The notes: a model not told the origin generated them from the letters alone. Shown: positions 37,174 through 47,662, numbered from the stretch's first letter. The stretch: DNA of 64,000 bases from Epiperipatus broadwayi (GCA_028023455.1 JAQFVV010006231.1:6088036-6152035); one strand, 5' to 3'. Translations and numbers: made by a program.

Positions 37174-37832
37174 GTTAAGTTAATTATTATGTATTTCATG
37201 TGAAAATCTTAAATATATAATTTATTAATAACAAATTTATATATATAAAACTTTAATGACAATATTTACATTTCCCATAATTATTTTTAGCGTAATTATA
37301 TTATATCCTTTGTATTTATTTAAGATTGGGTTAATATATTGACAGTCAATTTATGATAATTTTTTACCAATGTGCTCATTATGAGCTAAGTCATATTTTA
37401 AATTAATAGATAAGTTTTTAAATGGGTGACATACAATACTATTCTCTTACATTTTTTTCAATTTGTTTTTGTCATTATGTTTAAAAAAAAAATTTTTTTT
37501 TTATTAAGTTAATTATTATATATTTTTCATGTGAAAATCTTAAATATATAATTTATTAATAACAAATTTATACATATAAAATTTTAATGACAATATTTAT
37601 ATTCATAATTATTTTAGTGTAATTATATTATATCTTTTGTATTTATTTAAGACTGTTAATATATTGACTGTCAATTTATGATAAATTTTTACCAATATGC
37701 TCATTATGGGCTAACTTATATTTTAAATTAATAGATTAGTTTTTAAATGGATGACATACAATACTATTTTCTTAAATTTTTTTTTCAGTTTGTTTTTTTG
37801 TCATTATATTTTTTTAAAAAAATATTTTTTTA
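37174..37832. repeat. tandem duplication, unit about 329 bp
   Basis: The segment starting TTAAGTTAATTATTAT near 37175 is repeated from about 37503, with shared words such as GACATACAATACTATT and TCAATTTATGATAA. Several substitutions and indels separate the copies. No coding content. Confidence 0.75.
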
Positions 37833-37931
37833 TTCTTTGAATTTTGTGTAAATTAACATCTTTAAAATGTCTACTATTTATATATATAATTTATTTTAAA
37901 ATTGGCCACATTCTGATATCCATCTTAACTA

Positions 37932-38505
37932 GTATCAAACTTCTCTATATACTCTCCTCATATTCATTTCAATGCAATTTTTATATAATTTCTCCTTTAT
38001 TTTCCTTACAGTTTCGACTGTCCTGCAGTCTTCATCAGAGCTACAACATTTAACCATATAACCATTCTTTTATATACATATCTTATATATTATTATTCCT
38101 AATTAGATCTAATTTTAACTAATTTTACCTTTACATCTTTTAATTTTTATTTATTTATTATTTTTATCCCTTTCTATTTTATTTTTACCTCTAATTATCT
38201 ACCATTCTACTTTCTTTTTTTGTTAAAGATAAATTAGAGGTGAAAATAAAATAGAAAGGGATAAAAATAATAATAATAAATAAATAAATAATAAGTATAA
38301 ATTAAAAGATATAAAGGTAAAATTAAATGTAGTTAGGAATAATAATGTATAAAATATGTATATAAAATAATGGTTATATGATTATATATTTATATGTTGT
38401 AGCTCTGATGAAGACTGCAGGACAGTCAAAACTGTAAGGAAAATAAATGAAAAATTATATAAAAATTGCATTGAAGTGTGTATGAGGAAAGTATATAGAA
38501 AAGTT
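37932..38505. repeat. large palindrome with hammerhead-like cores in each arm
   Basis: Arms of about 270 bp (37932-38202 and 38229-38505) are near-perfect reverse complements around a short spacer. Each arm contains the block CTCTGATGAAGACTGCAGG followed by ACAGTC and GAAAC (left, minus strand, 38040-38004) or AAAAC (right, plus strand, 38403-38439). It may be an inverted repeat of Penelope-type terminal sequence. Confidence 0.75.
38004..38040 (-). ncRNA. hammerhead-like core, incomplete
   Basis: CTGATGA, then a perfect GACTG/CAGTC stem with loop CAGGA, then GAAAC. These are the two conserved boxes of a hammerhead with a 5-bp stem II. I could not find a third strand ending in the required UH cleavage triplet next to it, so a complete ribozyme is unproven. 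Confidence 0.4.
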
Positions 38506-38509
38506 TGAT

Positions 38510-40834
38510 ATATGTGAATATATGCAAAAAGTTACAAAGAGAGTGAAAAGGAGAAGATAGCAATCTTAATTAGTATAAATGTCTGAAGTTAAATTTCAAA
38601 ATATTTAAGAGAACAAAAAAATGCAAAAACAAATAAACAAAAAAATGACTAAACTAAAACTGATTTATTTTCACTACATTATTACACAATTTCATCAATT
38701 AAAAAAGTATATAATGCATAAAAAGATTGACAGTGAAAGGATTCCATCTTTACGGTAATAAAAGAAAGAATATCAACTTGACATTATCTAATAAAGTTAA
38801 CATTAAATCAACAACCACAAAATTATGAAAATAAATTAAATATTGTATAAGCATAAGAGAAATTAGAAAAATTACATATTTATTAATTACTAATAAAACA
38901 AAACATTTTGGCATAAAATTACATTAAAAAATTAATGAATGTACAAAAACAATATTATGGCACTTTGCAGTTAAAGATAAAATTAATAAGCAAAAAGCAA
39001 ATATATTGTTCTTATATAAGCAAAATTGTGAATAATTCACAGATTAGATGTTTATTGCTTCAGGAATCAGAGTAAATATCTTCAAATTAATCTGTAAATA
39101 AAATAAATATATGTTCCTGGACAATTGTCAATGAATGTAGAATTCAAATTAAAGAATATATGCAAAAATGTTGGCATTTCATATCATTACATTATAAAAC
39201 AAAGCAGCATTAAAGATAATATATCTAGATTTTCTAATTTTTCCAAATTAGTAGGCAGAAAAACATTTATAAATAAACTATGTACATTTTTATAAATATG
39301 TAGGTATGAATTGAAGTCAATACTACAAATAATTTGTATTAAACAATGCAAACTATATCCAAATAGGAATTTTTATTTTATCATAACCATTTTCTGTAAA
39401 AGATTGTGACAATAAATTTATTCTTTCAGAGAGTTTTGCATATTTACTCCCAATTTCTTTTCTATCCTAGTGATGAATTCGGAATAAATTTTCATTTAAT
39501 GTGGACATGTATTAACTAATGTGCTACGATTAAACTTTAACGTCTTACATGATTGATGGTAGTTTGGCATTGCTTGCTATTCTCTTAATAAAAATATTCT
39601 ATTCATATTTAGATAATTTAGGACTGCATAATAAAGCTCTTCGTACAATTATAAAACATGCAAGAATCAAAATTAAATAAATAATGAACTTTGTTCCGTT
39701 AATTCCGACAACAAAAAAAATTAGTCAATTTATTTTGTTAATTGGAGAAAAATGTACATGAGGCTTATGTTATACAACATCTAAAATTGTCGAAACAAAA
39801 AGATACATAGTCATAAATGTTTTAAAATATTTTTAATCAAGTATAAAATAGAATCTGTAACCAAGCGGAAGTAATATTTTTTTAAATTGATATCACCTAA
39901 CGGACAAGTTCTCAATTATTGTCGAGATATTAACTTTTATAAATGTTCTCAAATAAAGTCTAATTTTAAACAAACCTTTTTTTAAAAAGTTCTATCTTAG
40001 AATAGGTGGGGGTTTTTTTTTACATCTGCAAAAAAATAAATATTTATAGTAAAGGTGAAATCATTCGACAACAGAAAGTTAGCCTTTTTAAAAAAAAAAG
40101 TCTTGTTAAGCAAAGATTTTTAGGTAATAGCAGACAATGCACGCAACATTTTTCATTTATTACAGTAACAGCATATTCGTAAAGATTTCTCCAGTTTTAA
40201 TTAATATTATAAAACAAACTTCATGAAGTATTTGTATGGATTAACCATAATATATTTTTATAATTGTAAACTCAATTCTTGTATTTTAGAAATGTTATTT
40301 AATAATAATTATTGGATAAAAAATTTGATCAATTTTATACAAGATATTAAATAACTATATACACATTTAACAAACAAAAAATATTGCGATGCCGCGTCAA
40401 AAGTTAATGCTGCAACGAACTTAAGTACGGAAAATGTATTGTCTTTTACAGTAAATATCATTTTAAGCAACAATCACAAAAATTCGATAAATTTTATTTC
40501 CTAATTATAATTCACAAAAAATTTCAAGGAATATTAATTTATTTTTAACAGCTGATTTTTTATAAAAGAATAACCTGCCCATTTGTTTACAATTAATAAT
40601 TAAATGAGGGTAGAACGTTTCGCAAAACACTACCAAATCAAGCAAATTCAGGTAGGCAAAATGTAGTTTTAAACACGTACGTATTATACATTTTGTTTCC
40701 TCAAACAATGTAATATTAATATAATAGAAAATTAATATATTTAATTACAAAATTATCAAAATATATCCTAAATAAATTTTACAAAACTAAAATAACATAG
40801 CTTAGTGTTCTTTAATTTCACATAAAAAATTAAA
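38510..40834. other. AT-rich sequence, probable RABL2 intron
   Basis: This follows the RABL2 splice donor on the minus strand. I found no further RABL2 exon here: no WDTAGQE or NKID motif on the minus strand. No transposon is recognised in it. Confidence 0.45.
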
Positions 40835-40840
40835 ACTTAC

Positions 40841-40980
40841 TTTGACTTTCCAACTGCACTATCCCCTAAACATATTACTTTAATTTTGACTTGTCCGGGC
40901 TTAGTATCTTTCTCATAATCATATAATTCCGATTCAGAATTTGTTTTACTATCAGCCATCGACTTTCTCACAAGAGACCT
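40841..40980 (-). CDS. RABL2 first coding exon (partial gene)
   Basis: The ATG at 40959-40957 opens 39 codons plus two bases, ending at 40841 just before the donor GTAAGT (40840-40835). The peptide ends KIKVICLGDSAVGKS and the next codon is split by the intron. This is the G1/P-loop of a Rab-like GTPase, and the wording around ICLGDSAVGKSK is characteristic of RABL2, a GTPase that promotes entry of intraflagellar transport complexes into cilia. The acidic, poorly conserved N-terminus is also usual for RABL2. TTATCTTTTCCAG just upstream (ending at 40981) is a good acceptor, so a 5' untranslated exon, or a trans-spliced leader, probably joins at 40980. Coding proper is 40841-40959. The remaining exons (switch regions, WDTAGQE, NKID) were not found in the window. 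Confidence 0.88.
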
Positions 40981-41228
40981 CTGGAAAAGATAATCATACA
41001 GTTACGTCTATATTAACGTTAGAATGGTTAAAAAGATGAATCACATGAGTTTAATGGCGCTGTCAAAAATTGTGATTATTTGCACTTATATATTATTTAT
41101 ATATTTGCGTCTTGAAGAAAATGAGCTAAATTTAGAGGGTAAATTTAAATGATAACTATTTTACTTCTGATTTTACTTTTTTCATTCAGAAAAGCCTTTT
41201 AACGTGTACATTTAGAGTTTGTTGTTAT

Positions 41229-41242
41229 TGTAGTCATGGCAA
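41229..41242 (-). promoter_or_regulatory. RFX X-box upstream of RABL2
   Basis: GTTGCCATGACTAC matches 11 of 12 fixed positions of the RFX consensus RYYNYY-N2-RRNRAC. It sits about 270 bp before the start codon, in the same orientation. RFX factors control ciliary genes, so this is a plausible promoter element. Confidence 0.6.
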
Positions 41243-41787
41243 CTTTATTTGGATTATTGAATTTTTTTCGTAAAAAATTAAAGCAGAGGTAGAAAATAAT
41301 ATTAAAATTTAAAGTAATCAATAAATTTACATTAGATTAAATTAATAATTTATAAACATATTTGTCAAATAAATCTTTCATGTACTAGATATTTACATAT
41401 TGCTGCAGTCATCAACTTCTGCGTGACAGTAACCCTAAATGAACTAAAATTTGCTAAATGAACATATAAAGAAAAAAGAATATCCAATTTATTTTTTACA
41501 CATTGCCATATTTCTTAAAATTAATGGAGTATCAATAATTTTTCATTGATCCATCATAATATATTATAAGAAAATGTATTTCGCTTACTATGTTATTATT
41601 TTATCTAAATTGTGTGTGTGTAAATAGGAGAGAGAATATAAATTTATGGCTAACATTTCCACGTGATTGCAAAGTATATTTTAAATATTATTTTTAAAAA
41701 GTTATTATAGAACAAATCATCGATTAAAATTTCTCAAGCCGCGATCTTTGATATTAGAGATAAATAAAAAAAATTTTAGTGTCCTAT
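41243..41787. other. RABL2 upstream flank, no feature seen
   Basis: AT-rich with a short GT run near 41610. Nothing else recognised. Confidence 0.4.
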
Positions 41788-41921
41788 ATGGTTTGATATA
41801 AACAATTCAAAACAAAGCAAAACTCTCCATATAGTAGTGCCATCTTGTGCTAACAAGAGCAATCAATGGATGCCAGAAGGCTTGTGCATAAAATCCCTAT
41901 CTAATGCCTACTCATCCAATA

Positions 41922-41963
41922 TCCCTAGACTAGTTTCTGGCTTGTGGCATTCATCAGTGAGGA
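41922..41963 (-). ncRNA. hammerhead ribozyme, downstream copy
   Basis: TCCTCA-CTGATGA-ATGC-CACAA-GCCA-GAAAC-TAGTC-TAGGGA. Both core boxes and the palindromic ACTAGT stem III are intact. Stem I has one mismatch (TAGGGA), and stem II is weakened to two pairs. Predicted cleavage is after the C of TAGTC (41928/41927). Confidence 0.75.
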
Positions 41964-42087
41964 GCCTTGGATCTGAGAGCACTGCACCTAGATATTAGGA
42001 TCTAATGCACCCCTCCAGCAGCCACCTTTTAACTCTATTTAACTACAAAACTATGAGAATGAAATTGAAAACACAATATTTTCAATC

Positions 42088-42116
42088 CAAGCTCAATAGC
42101 TTATATAGTCATATGG
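42088..42116 (-). promoter_or_regulatory. TATA-like box in hammerhead unit
   Basis: The minus strand reads GACTATATAAGCTATTGAGC upstream of the ribozyme. The corresponding part of the 31.3-kb unit reads the same way, so it may be the unit's own promoter. No transcript evidence. Confidence 0.35.
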
Positions 42117-42394
42117 GTCTGAACTCAATTCAGCACCCATACATTTTGGTGTCTTTGGCTCTTTAACAACCATAGCCACCACTATTCTATTAGGCAGGAT
42201 TGGTGTTAAACCACTAAACATCACATGATCACTATCTCATACTAGCACACAATTGTTATTAAACAATTCAAAACAAAGTGATGTGATGTGATGTGATGTA
42301 TTATGGCTTCTCCTTAAACGAAGTCAAGAATATCTCAGCAATTAAGCCCAGATAAACCTGTTAGCCACTTTCTTTTACATTCCCCACTCTAAAT

Positions 42395-43516
42395 TTACCC
42401 ATAATCTGCTCTATCCCATTTCCACAACATAATTTTTGTCAACTCTATAACCTTTATATCTAAATCCTTCTTATCTTTTCCCAAACCCAGCATAAAAACC
42501 AATAATTCACTTTCTGTATAATCACTCTTTTCATATTTATTTTTCCACAACTTCATTATATGTACTCTTTCTGTTTTCAAACATTTACATTCAATTAACA
42601 AATGCCTAATATTTTCAATTCCTTCCTTACATAATTTACAAAATAAATCACCCATATTTTTCCATTTACATGTATATTCTTTTGTAGCTAAAGATCCCGT
42701 TCGAGCCTTAAACAATAAACTACTTTCCTTACTATTATCATATATTAACTCACACCTAATATTCTGTTTATTTCTATATATATTTAAACTCTTTTTACTC
42801 TCCATACTATTTCTCCATCTCTCTAACTCCCTAGTCTTTATTAATAAATCTATTCTTTTATCCCATTCCTTACTACTATAACACTCAATAATCCTCTTAA
42901 CACAATCATCCCATCTTTTGTACAAATATACTGATATAAATTCTTTATCCAAATCTTTTGCATAGCGCATTACCTTTCTCACCCATCTTGTTACCTGCCC
43001 TTTACTCATAACCCAATTAAATACTATTTTAGCTATTCTTTTATTATCCATAAACTGCAATCTACCAAACATTTTCATTTTACTTTTTGCATCTCTCATA
43101 TGAAAACTTGACCATCCCATTTCTCCTTGAATTGCCTCCCTTGCTGTCCATACTTCTGCATCCAATGCATGTCTTCCTACTTCCCTTTGAGTTTTTTCTA
43201 AATAATCTAATATCTTTTTACTAACATATAATGCATCATTACCATATGCTAACCCTGCTACTGCAACTCCTTTCCATATAATTCTAGCTACATCATATTT
43301 ATTATATGAAAATACTGTTAATTTCTTTATCAATCCCTTTCTTTTCTTTGCTTCATTTATCAATTTTTTCTCCCATTCATCCAAATAATTTTTCTGATTA
43401 CTTAAAATAATTCCCAAATAACTATATCTATTCACCACACTTAACTTAATATCTCCCAATAAAAATTCTACATCTTCTCTCCATATAGTAGTGCCATCTT
43501 GTGCTAACAAGAGCAA
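42395..43516 (-). CDS. LINE ORF2 C-terminal fragment, open, 373 codons
   Basis: An uninterrupted frame encodes the part of a non-LTR RT after the catalytic FADD box: YSYLGIILSNQKNYLDEW (residues about 33-50), VAGLAYGNDALYVSK, then a conserved C-terminal region with a CX2CX8HX4C zinc-binding motif at about 293-310 (C293, C296, H305, C310). The first 15 residues (MLLLAQDGTTIWRED) come from the hammerhead unit and not from the LINE. The frame simply reads through the junction near 43477. It lacks the endonuclease and RT active site, so no enzyme activity is expected. The long open frame indicates a young insertion. The LINE clade is unresolved. Confidence 0.8.
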   Translation of the reverse strand: MLLLAQDGTTIWREDVEFLLGDIKLSVVNRYSYLGIILSNQKNYLDEWEKKLINEAKKRKGLIKKLTVFSYNKYDVARIIWKGVAVAGLAYGNDALYVSKKILDYLEKTQREVGRHALDAEVWTAREAIQGEMGWSSFHMRDAKSKMKMFGRLQFMDNKRIAKIVFNWVMSKGQVTRWVRKVMRYAKDLDKEFISVYLYKRWDDCVKRIIECYSSKEWDKRIDLLIKTRELERWRNSMESKKSLNIYRNKQNIRCELIYDNSKESSLLFKARTGSLATKEYTCKWKNMGDLFCKLCKEGIENIRHLLIECKCLKTERVHIMKLWKNKYEKSDYTESELLVFMLGLGKDKKDLDIKVIELTKIMLWKWDRADYG

Positions 43517-43575
43517 TCAATGGATGCCAGAAGGCTTGTGCATAAAATCCCTATCTAGTGCCTACTCATCCAATA

Positions 43576-43617
43576 TCCCCAGACTAGTTTCTGGCTTGTG
43601 GCCTTCATCAGTGAGGA
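43576..43617 (-). ncRNA. hammerhead ribozyme, all core nucleotides intact
   Basis: TCCTCA-CTGATGA-A-GGC-CACAA-GCC-A-GAAAC-TAGTC-TGGGGA. Stem I pairs TCCTCA with TGGGGA (one G-U). Stem II is GGC/GCC with loop CACAA. Stem III is the self-complementary ACTAGT with no loop. Such minimal stem III hammerheads are known from Penelope-like and retrozyme families and tend to work as dimers. Predicted cleavage lies after C17, between 43582 and 43581. Confidence 0.82.
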
Positions 43618-43705
43618 GCCTTGGATCTGAGAGCACTTTGTTTTGAATTGTTTAATAACAATTATGTGCTAGTATGAGATAGTGATCATGTGATGGTTTG
43701 ATATA

Positions 43706-44128
43706 GTGTGATCATGGATCAGAGACCAGCTTTTGTTCATGAATTTCTTATGAAAAATCATTCATTCTTTTTTTTTTAAATTACATGAGAAAGAGAAATC
43801 TCTGAAAATGATACTTTGTGATCATATAAAAACATTTGCTGAATTTTAATTTTTTCTATGAACTATTTTATTGATTCAGAAATATTACCAAAATCACCCT
43901 TTTCTTTATTTTGTTGTAATATCTTACATAAATACAATTTATCCAAACAACATTGAACACTTTTTAGCATAACCCTTATTTGTATATATATACATACACC
44001 TACATTTTGACTGTCCTGCAGTCTTCTTCAGTTCTATAATATAATGAACAAAATAAAATACATAACTATATAAATAATATCATAAAAAAATATAAACAAT
44101 AAAAAACTAAAAATAACATAAAATATAT
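43706..44128. other. spacer with hammerhead-like relic
   Basis: Mostly AT-rich. At 44003-44032 the minus strand has CTGAAGAAGACTGCAGGACA followed by GTCAAAA, a mutated version of the core in the 38-kb palindrome. Confidence 0.45.
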
Positions 44129-46761
44129 TGTTCCAGGCATTATCAAACGGCCTTGCACAAAGTATGTATTAAGCACAACAAATATATAAATGTGCTATAT
44201 TAATCATGGAAGGTCGGTCTGAGCATTAAAATACCCACACACACCAATTTAAAGTAATATGAAATTGACTACAAAATATTGTATAATAAACTCGTGTTTT
44301 TCCTTTTTGTATATTTTTTATGATATGTCATTATATGTAGTTGCTTTTTTATTTTCCAACATACTTGTATATTTTTTTAATTACTTTTCTAAAGATTGTA
44401 ATTTTATTCCATAAGCAAATAATGTTAATTGCTTTTGCAAAAATCTGATCTAAAGCCAAATGTCTGATAATGCTATAATTAAAATGTTATCTTTTTTTTT
44501 CTTTTTTTTTGTATATAAAATAAAAATGCTTTTGAATAATAATAGCTGTAATCAAGTGGTCTCGGCATTCAAGATGGAAACCATTACATCAAATTTAAAA
44601 TGTAGAATTTGATCGGAAAAATTGTAAGGAATGTTATAATCTAAATGATAAGATAAATTGAAAGGATTGGCTGATTCATTTTTCTCAGAGGGCTATCTGA
44701 ATTGGTTCTTATGGGTGATTTTGATAAGTTAGTCAGTGCTGGGAGATTCATTCTTTCTTTGGCAGTCGTTCTGGGCAAGTCATTCACTTTTTTGGCTCCA
44801 GAATTCTCCAAGCAACCAGCTACTTAGAGATTAATTTATGAACAGGACTACTGCTGACATTTTCTAAGAAATCCATTATACAGTTCTTTTAAGAACTAAT
44901 GATTTCTTAAAGATTTAATGAACCAGTCAAATAGCAAATGAACATTTAATAAAAAATTATTATCATATACAAACAGAAGAAAATATGGGGCAATCTACCA
45001 GAGAGTCCAGTGAAATGACCATGGGGTAGACAACCAGCCGGTGCACTGCCCTTTCTCTGTCCCAAGCTGGCAAGATGTGACCATGCCAGTTCCAGCCACC
45101 CACAATGTCTTGCCTATGCCTAAATAGATGAAATCCTCACCGCACAGCCAGTTGACTTGAAGCCCACTCAGAGCCCAGAGGAGAAGAATGAAGATGCAGA
45201 CATAAGTTTATTTTAAGTTGTTTTATTAATATTGAGATAATTAACTTTGATATTTCCGATTAAATATATTATTATTTCTTTAATATTATTATTAATCATT
45301 AAAAAAAAGAGAGTTGTCTTTTGCATGTGTATATTGAATTTACAGTTATTACGGGCATAAATGTTAAAGCTTTTACTTAAATCTTTTGAGTCAATTTTTC
45401 TATTTTAAACTCTAGTATTTTCAACAAAGATTGCAATGAGATTTTTTTTTTGTTGCTATTCATTTTCCTCTTGTTGTTACTCCTGAAATTCGTCATATAT
45501 AAATATACATGTATATATATGCGTACATACGCTTATAATATTCGGTAAATACGATATCTCATGTTGAATATCTAAAAATGTATTTAACCGTATATCCTTT
45601 TTAAGTTATTTTTTTTTGTCACTGCTGCACCTCATGATGCGTGTAAGAAGGGATTGATCTATTATAGATTCCCTGTAAGCAAGTACTCTAATAACTTTAT
45701 ATTTAAAATAATAATAAGTGTATAATTGTGCTGCATGTATATACATGTATAGAAATTTATCTCTGGCAAAAGGGAAATAGATACAGTACCTTATGGTGAG
45801 TACGATATAGTATCTGAGCCAATGCAACCTATTGACTTGTTGAAAATATGAAATTAGTGAAATATTTCATATTGCAAATATATGCATAGTTTTTTATTAT
45901 TATATTTGCTATCAATAAAAATGATTTAAAGTCATCAGTAAAAGTGTATGCCTGTATAACCAAAGATCTCTAATCTGATATATATATATATCAAATCACA
46001 CAAAGTATAACTTATTTTTACAGGGTCAAAAAAAGCTCAGACCACTTCCATTCTTTATACAACATTGTAAATAGCTTTAGGGATTTATTATTTTATTTAA
46101 AATTGTATTTATCTATTTCAATGCATATATGGGTTTGTAATCATTAATTATTTAGTTTTTTTTTATTATTATATCATCATTAGTATGAAATGGTGGTGGG
46201 TATTTGGATTAAATAAATATTTAATCATAATATTAAACTTGTTTCATTTTCATATTCTTTATATTGATAAAACGTGTCATTTCCTTATCAACTACGTACC
46301 TATAATAATCATTTAACTTATCCATTTGAAGACCCTAGATGTAGAGTGACTGAGCTAGCCACAAAGGGATATCACTCTACCAGGGTGTTAAATCTTATTC
46401 TCATGCTTCGCTGGACATATGGTATTGCATACCCTTCTGGGAGGGGGGGAAATTCATTTTTATTCTTTCCTAGAAGTGGCGCACAAAAGTCTATTTTGTA
46501 AATAGATTTTTCAAAGGTGTGTACTTGTCATTGTTCTAAATATTCAGGCATTCAAATAAGATATCAACTAAAGGGTGTTTTTAATTGGAAGAGTCCTGTC
46601 AATCCATTCTTTCTATCAGTTTAGCTGGAAGTATCAATATACATGAGTAAAGACAATCAGCTAAATTGGTATCCATTTCTTTTCTTGTTAAATCTTGTTC
46701 ACTTCATGCTCAGTGCAAGATTAGAATTAGGAAATCTGCAGGGGAGTTTTGGTCTGGTACA
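44129..46761 (+). repeat. 5' LTR, about 2.63 kb
   Basis: It starts TGTTCCAGGC, and its end is set at GGTCTGGTACA just before the primer site. The first 1.7 kb recurs at 62298-64000. It is unusually long for a Ty3 LTR. Short open frames at 45606-45827 recur in the 3' LTR but have no motif and are probably not genes. Confidence 0.8.
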
Positions 46762-46768
46762 GTAAAAC

Positions 46769-46784
46769 TGGCGCCCAGCGTGGG
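46769..46784 (+). promoter_or_regulatory. primer-binding site, tRNA-Lys type
   Basis: TGGCGCCCAGCGTGGG differs at one position from the tRNA-Lys1,2-type site. The inverted-repeat insertion starts within or right after it. Confidence 0.75.
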
Positions 46785-47662
46785 AAAAAAATACCTTGTG
46801 TGCTGGTCAAAACATGCTTATCCATCTAACATGAGCTTGAACTCACAAAATGTACTCCAAACCCAGTCAAGCCTGAGATTTAGGTCAGGGACCAGCCTCG
46901 ATTCGAACCCACTCTCCAAGCACCAGATCTAACACCTAATGGATAACATAACAATGATAGCACATGAGATTTAATTCTTAATCCGGCCGACTAGCAAATC
47001 GAAGAAAACAATAAGACTCATGGACTTCAACATATATATATATAAACAACTTAATATTAGAGACATTCCAAAGATAAAATCTAATATATTAATTTAATAG
47101 GGGCTTTACTAATGAAAAGCTATGGGCAATTAGTGAATTGGATTGATCTAATAATGAGACAGAAACAGATATATGATGAATTATAAATATATTTATTGAC
47201 AATTTGAGATGTATTTTGATATAACATTATTGTTGGCAAATGCCATGCAGGCATTTTATTTATAAAGTAACATTTCTCTAGGCCATTTGAACAATAATTG
47301 ATATGTTGGCAAATAGGTTGGTTGCTCTTATTTAATGGAGCCAAATATCACGCTATACAATTAATCACTACATTCACTTATTAGTTATGTCCTTTTATAA
47401 TCAGTTCGAGTGGCTATTATACATGAAATCAAACCAAGTCTGGAGTGAAATTTTATAAAACATGTGATTATAATTACTTTTCTATTATTTAATGGAGCCA
47501 AATATCATGCTATACAACCAATCACTACATTCACTTATTAGTTATGTCCTTTTATAATTGGTTCGAGTGGCTATTATACATGAAATCAAACTAAGTCTGG
47601 AGTGAAGCTTGATAATACATCTAATTATAATAAATTTTTATATTAAATATGGGCATATAAAG
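46782..47662 (+). repeat. left inverted repeat with 157-bp tandem duplication
   Basis: Reverse complement of 57386-58096. It has an extra copy of a 157-bp block (first about 47328-47484, second about 47485-47641; both contain AATGGAGCCAAATATCA). The right arm has the block once. Confidence 0.8.
46890..46960 (-). repeat. tRNA-like word in left inverted repeat
   Basis: The minus strand contains GGAGAGTGGGTTCGAATC, a good B box, with TTATCCATTAGGTGTTAGAT upstream as a weak A-box region. The matching block in the right arm is at about 57925-58000. The repeat may contain a tRNA-derived SINE. Confidence 0.45.

Larger units (their letters stand above)
41801..43692 (-). mobile_element. hammerhead element carrying a LINE RT fragment
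   Basis: A 1892-bp insertion between 13-bp direct repeats ATGGTTTGATATA (41788-41800 and 43693-43705). On the minus strand the order is as follows: an inverted end segment (43692-43637); a partial hammerhead unit (43636-43477); LINE ORF2 C-terminus and 3' tail of ATCAC repeats (to 42279); the junction segment in sense orientation (42277-42224); a nearly full hammerhead unit (to 41818); and a truncated second junction segment of 17 bp. The inverted end and the 42277-42224 segment are reverse complements (TTTGTTTTGAATTGTTTAAT). Both hammerheads point the same way, with cleavage sites 1654 bp apart. Confidence 0.82.

Noticed and set aside
42395-43516. Complete LINE or cellular gene
   Set aside because: It lacks endonuclease and RT catalytic boxes, and its first 15 residues come from the hammerhead repeat.
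43600-43692. tRNA or SINE origin of the hammerhead unit
   Set aside because: No A or B box is found in the unit. A TATA-like box is present instead.
45606-45827. A gene inside the LTR, repeated at 63755-64000
   Set aside because: The frame is AT-biased, has no motif and is shared only because both LTRs are copies. It is antisense to the element.
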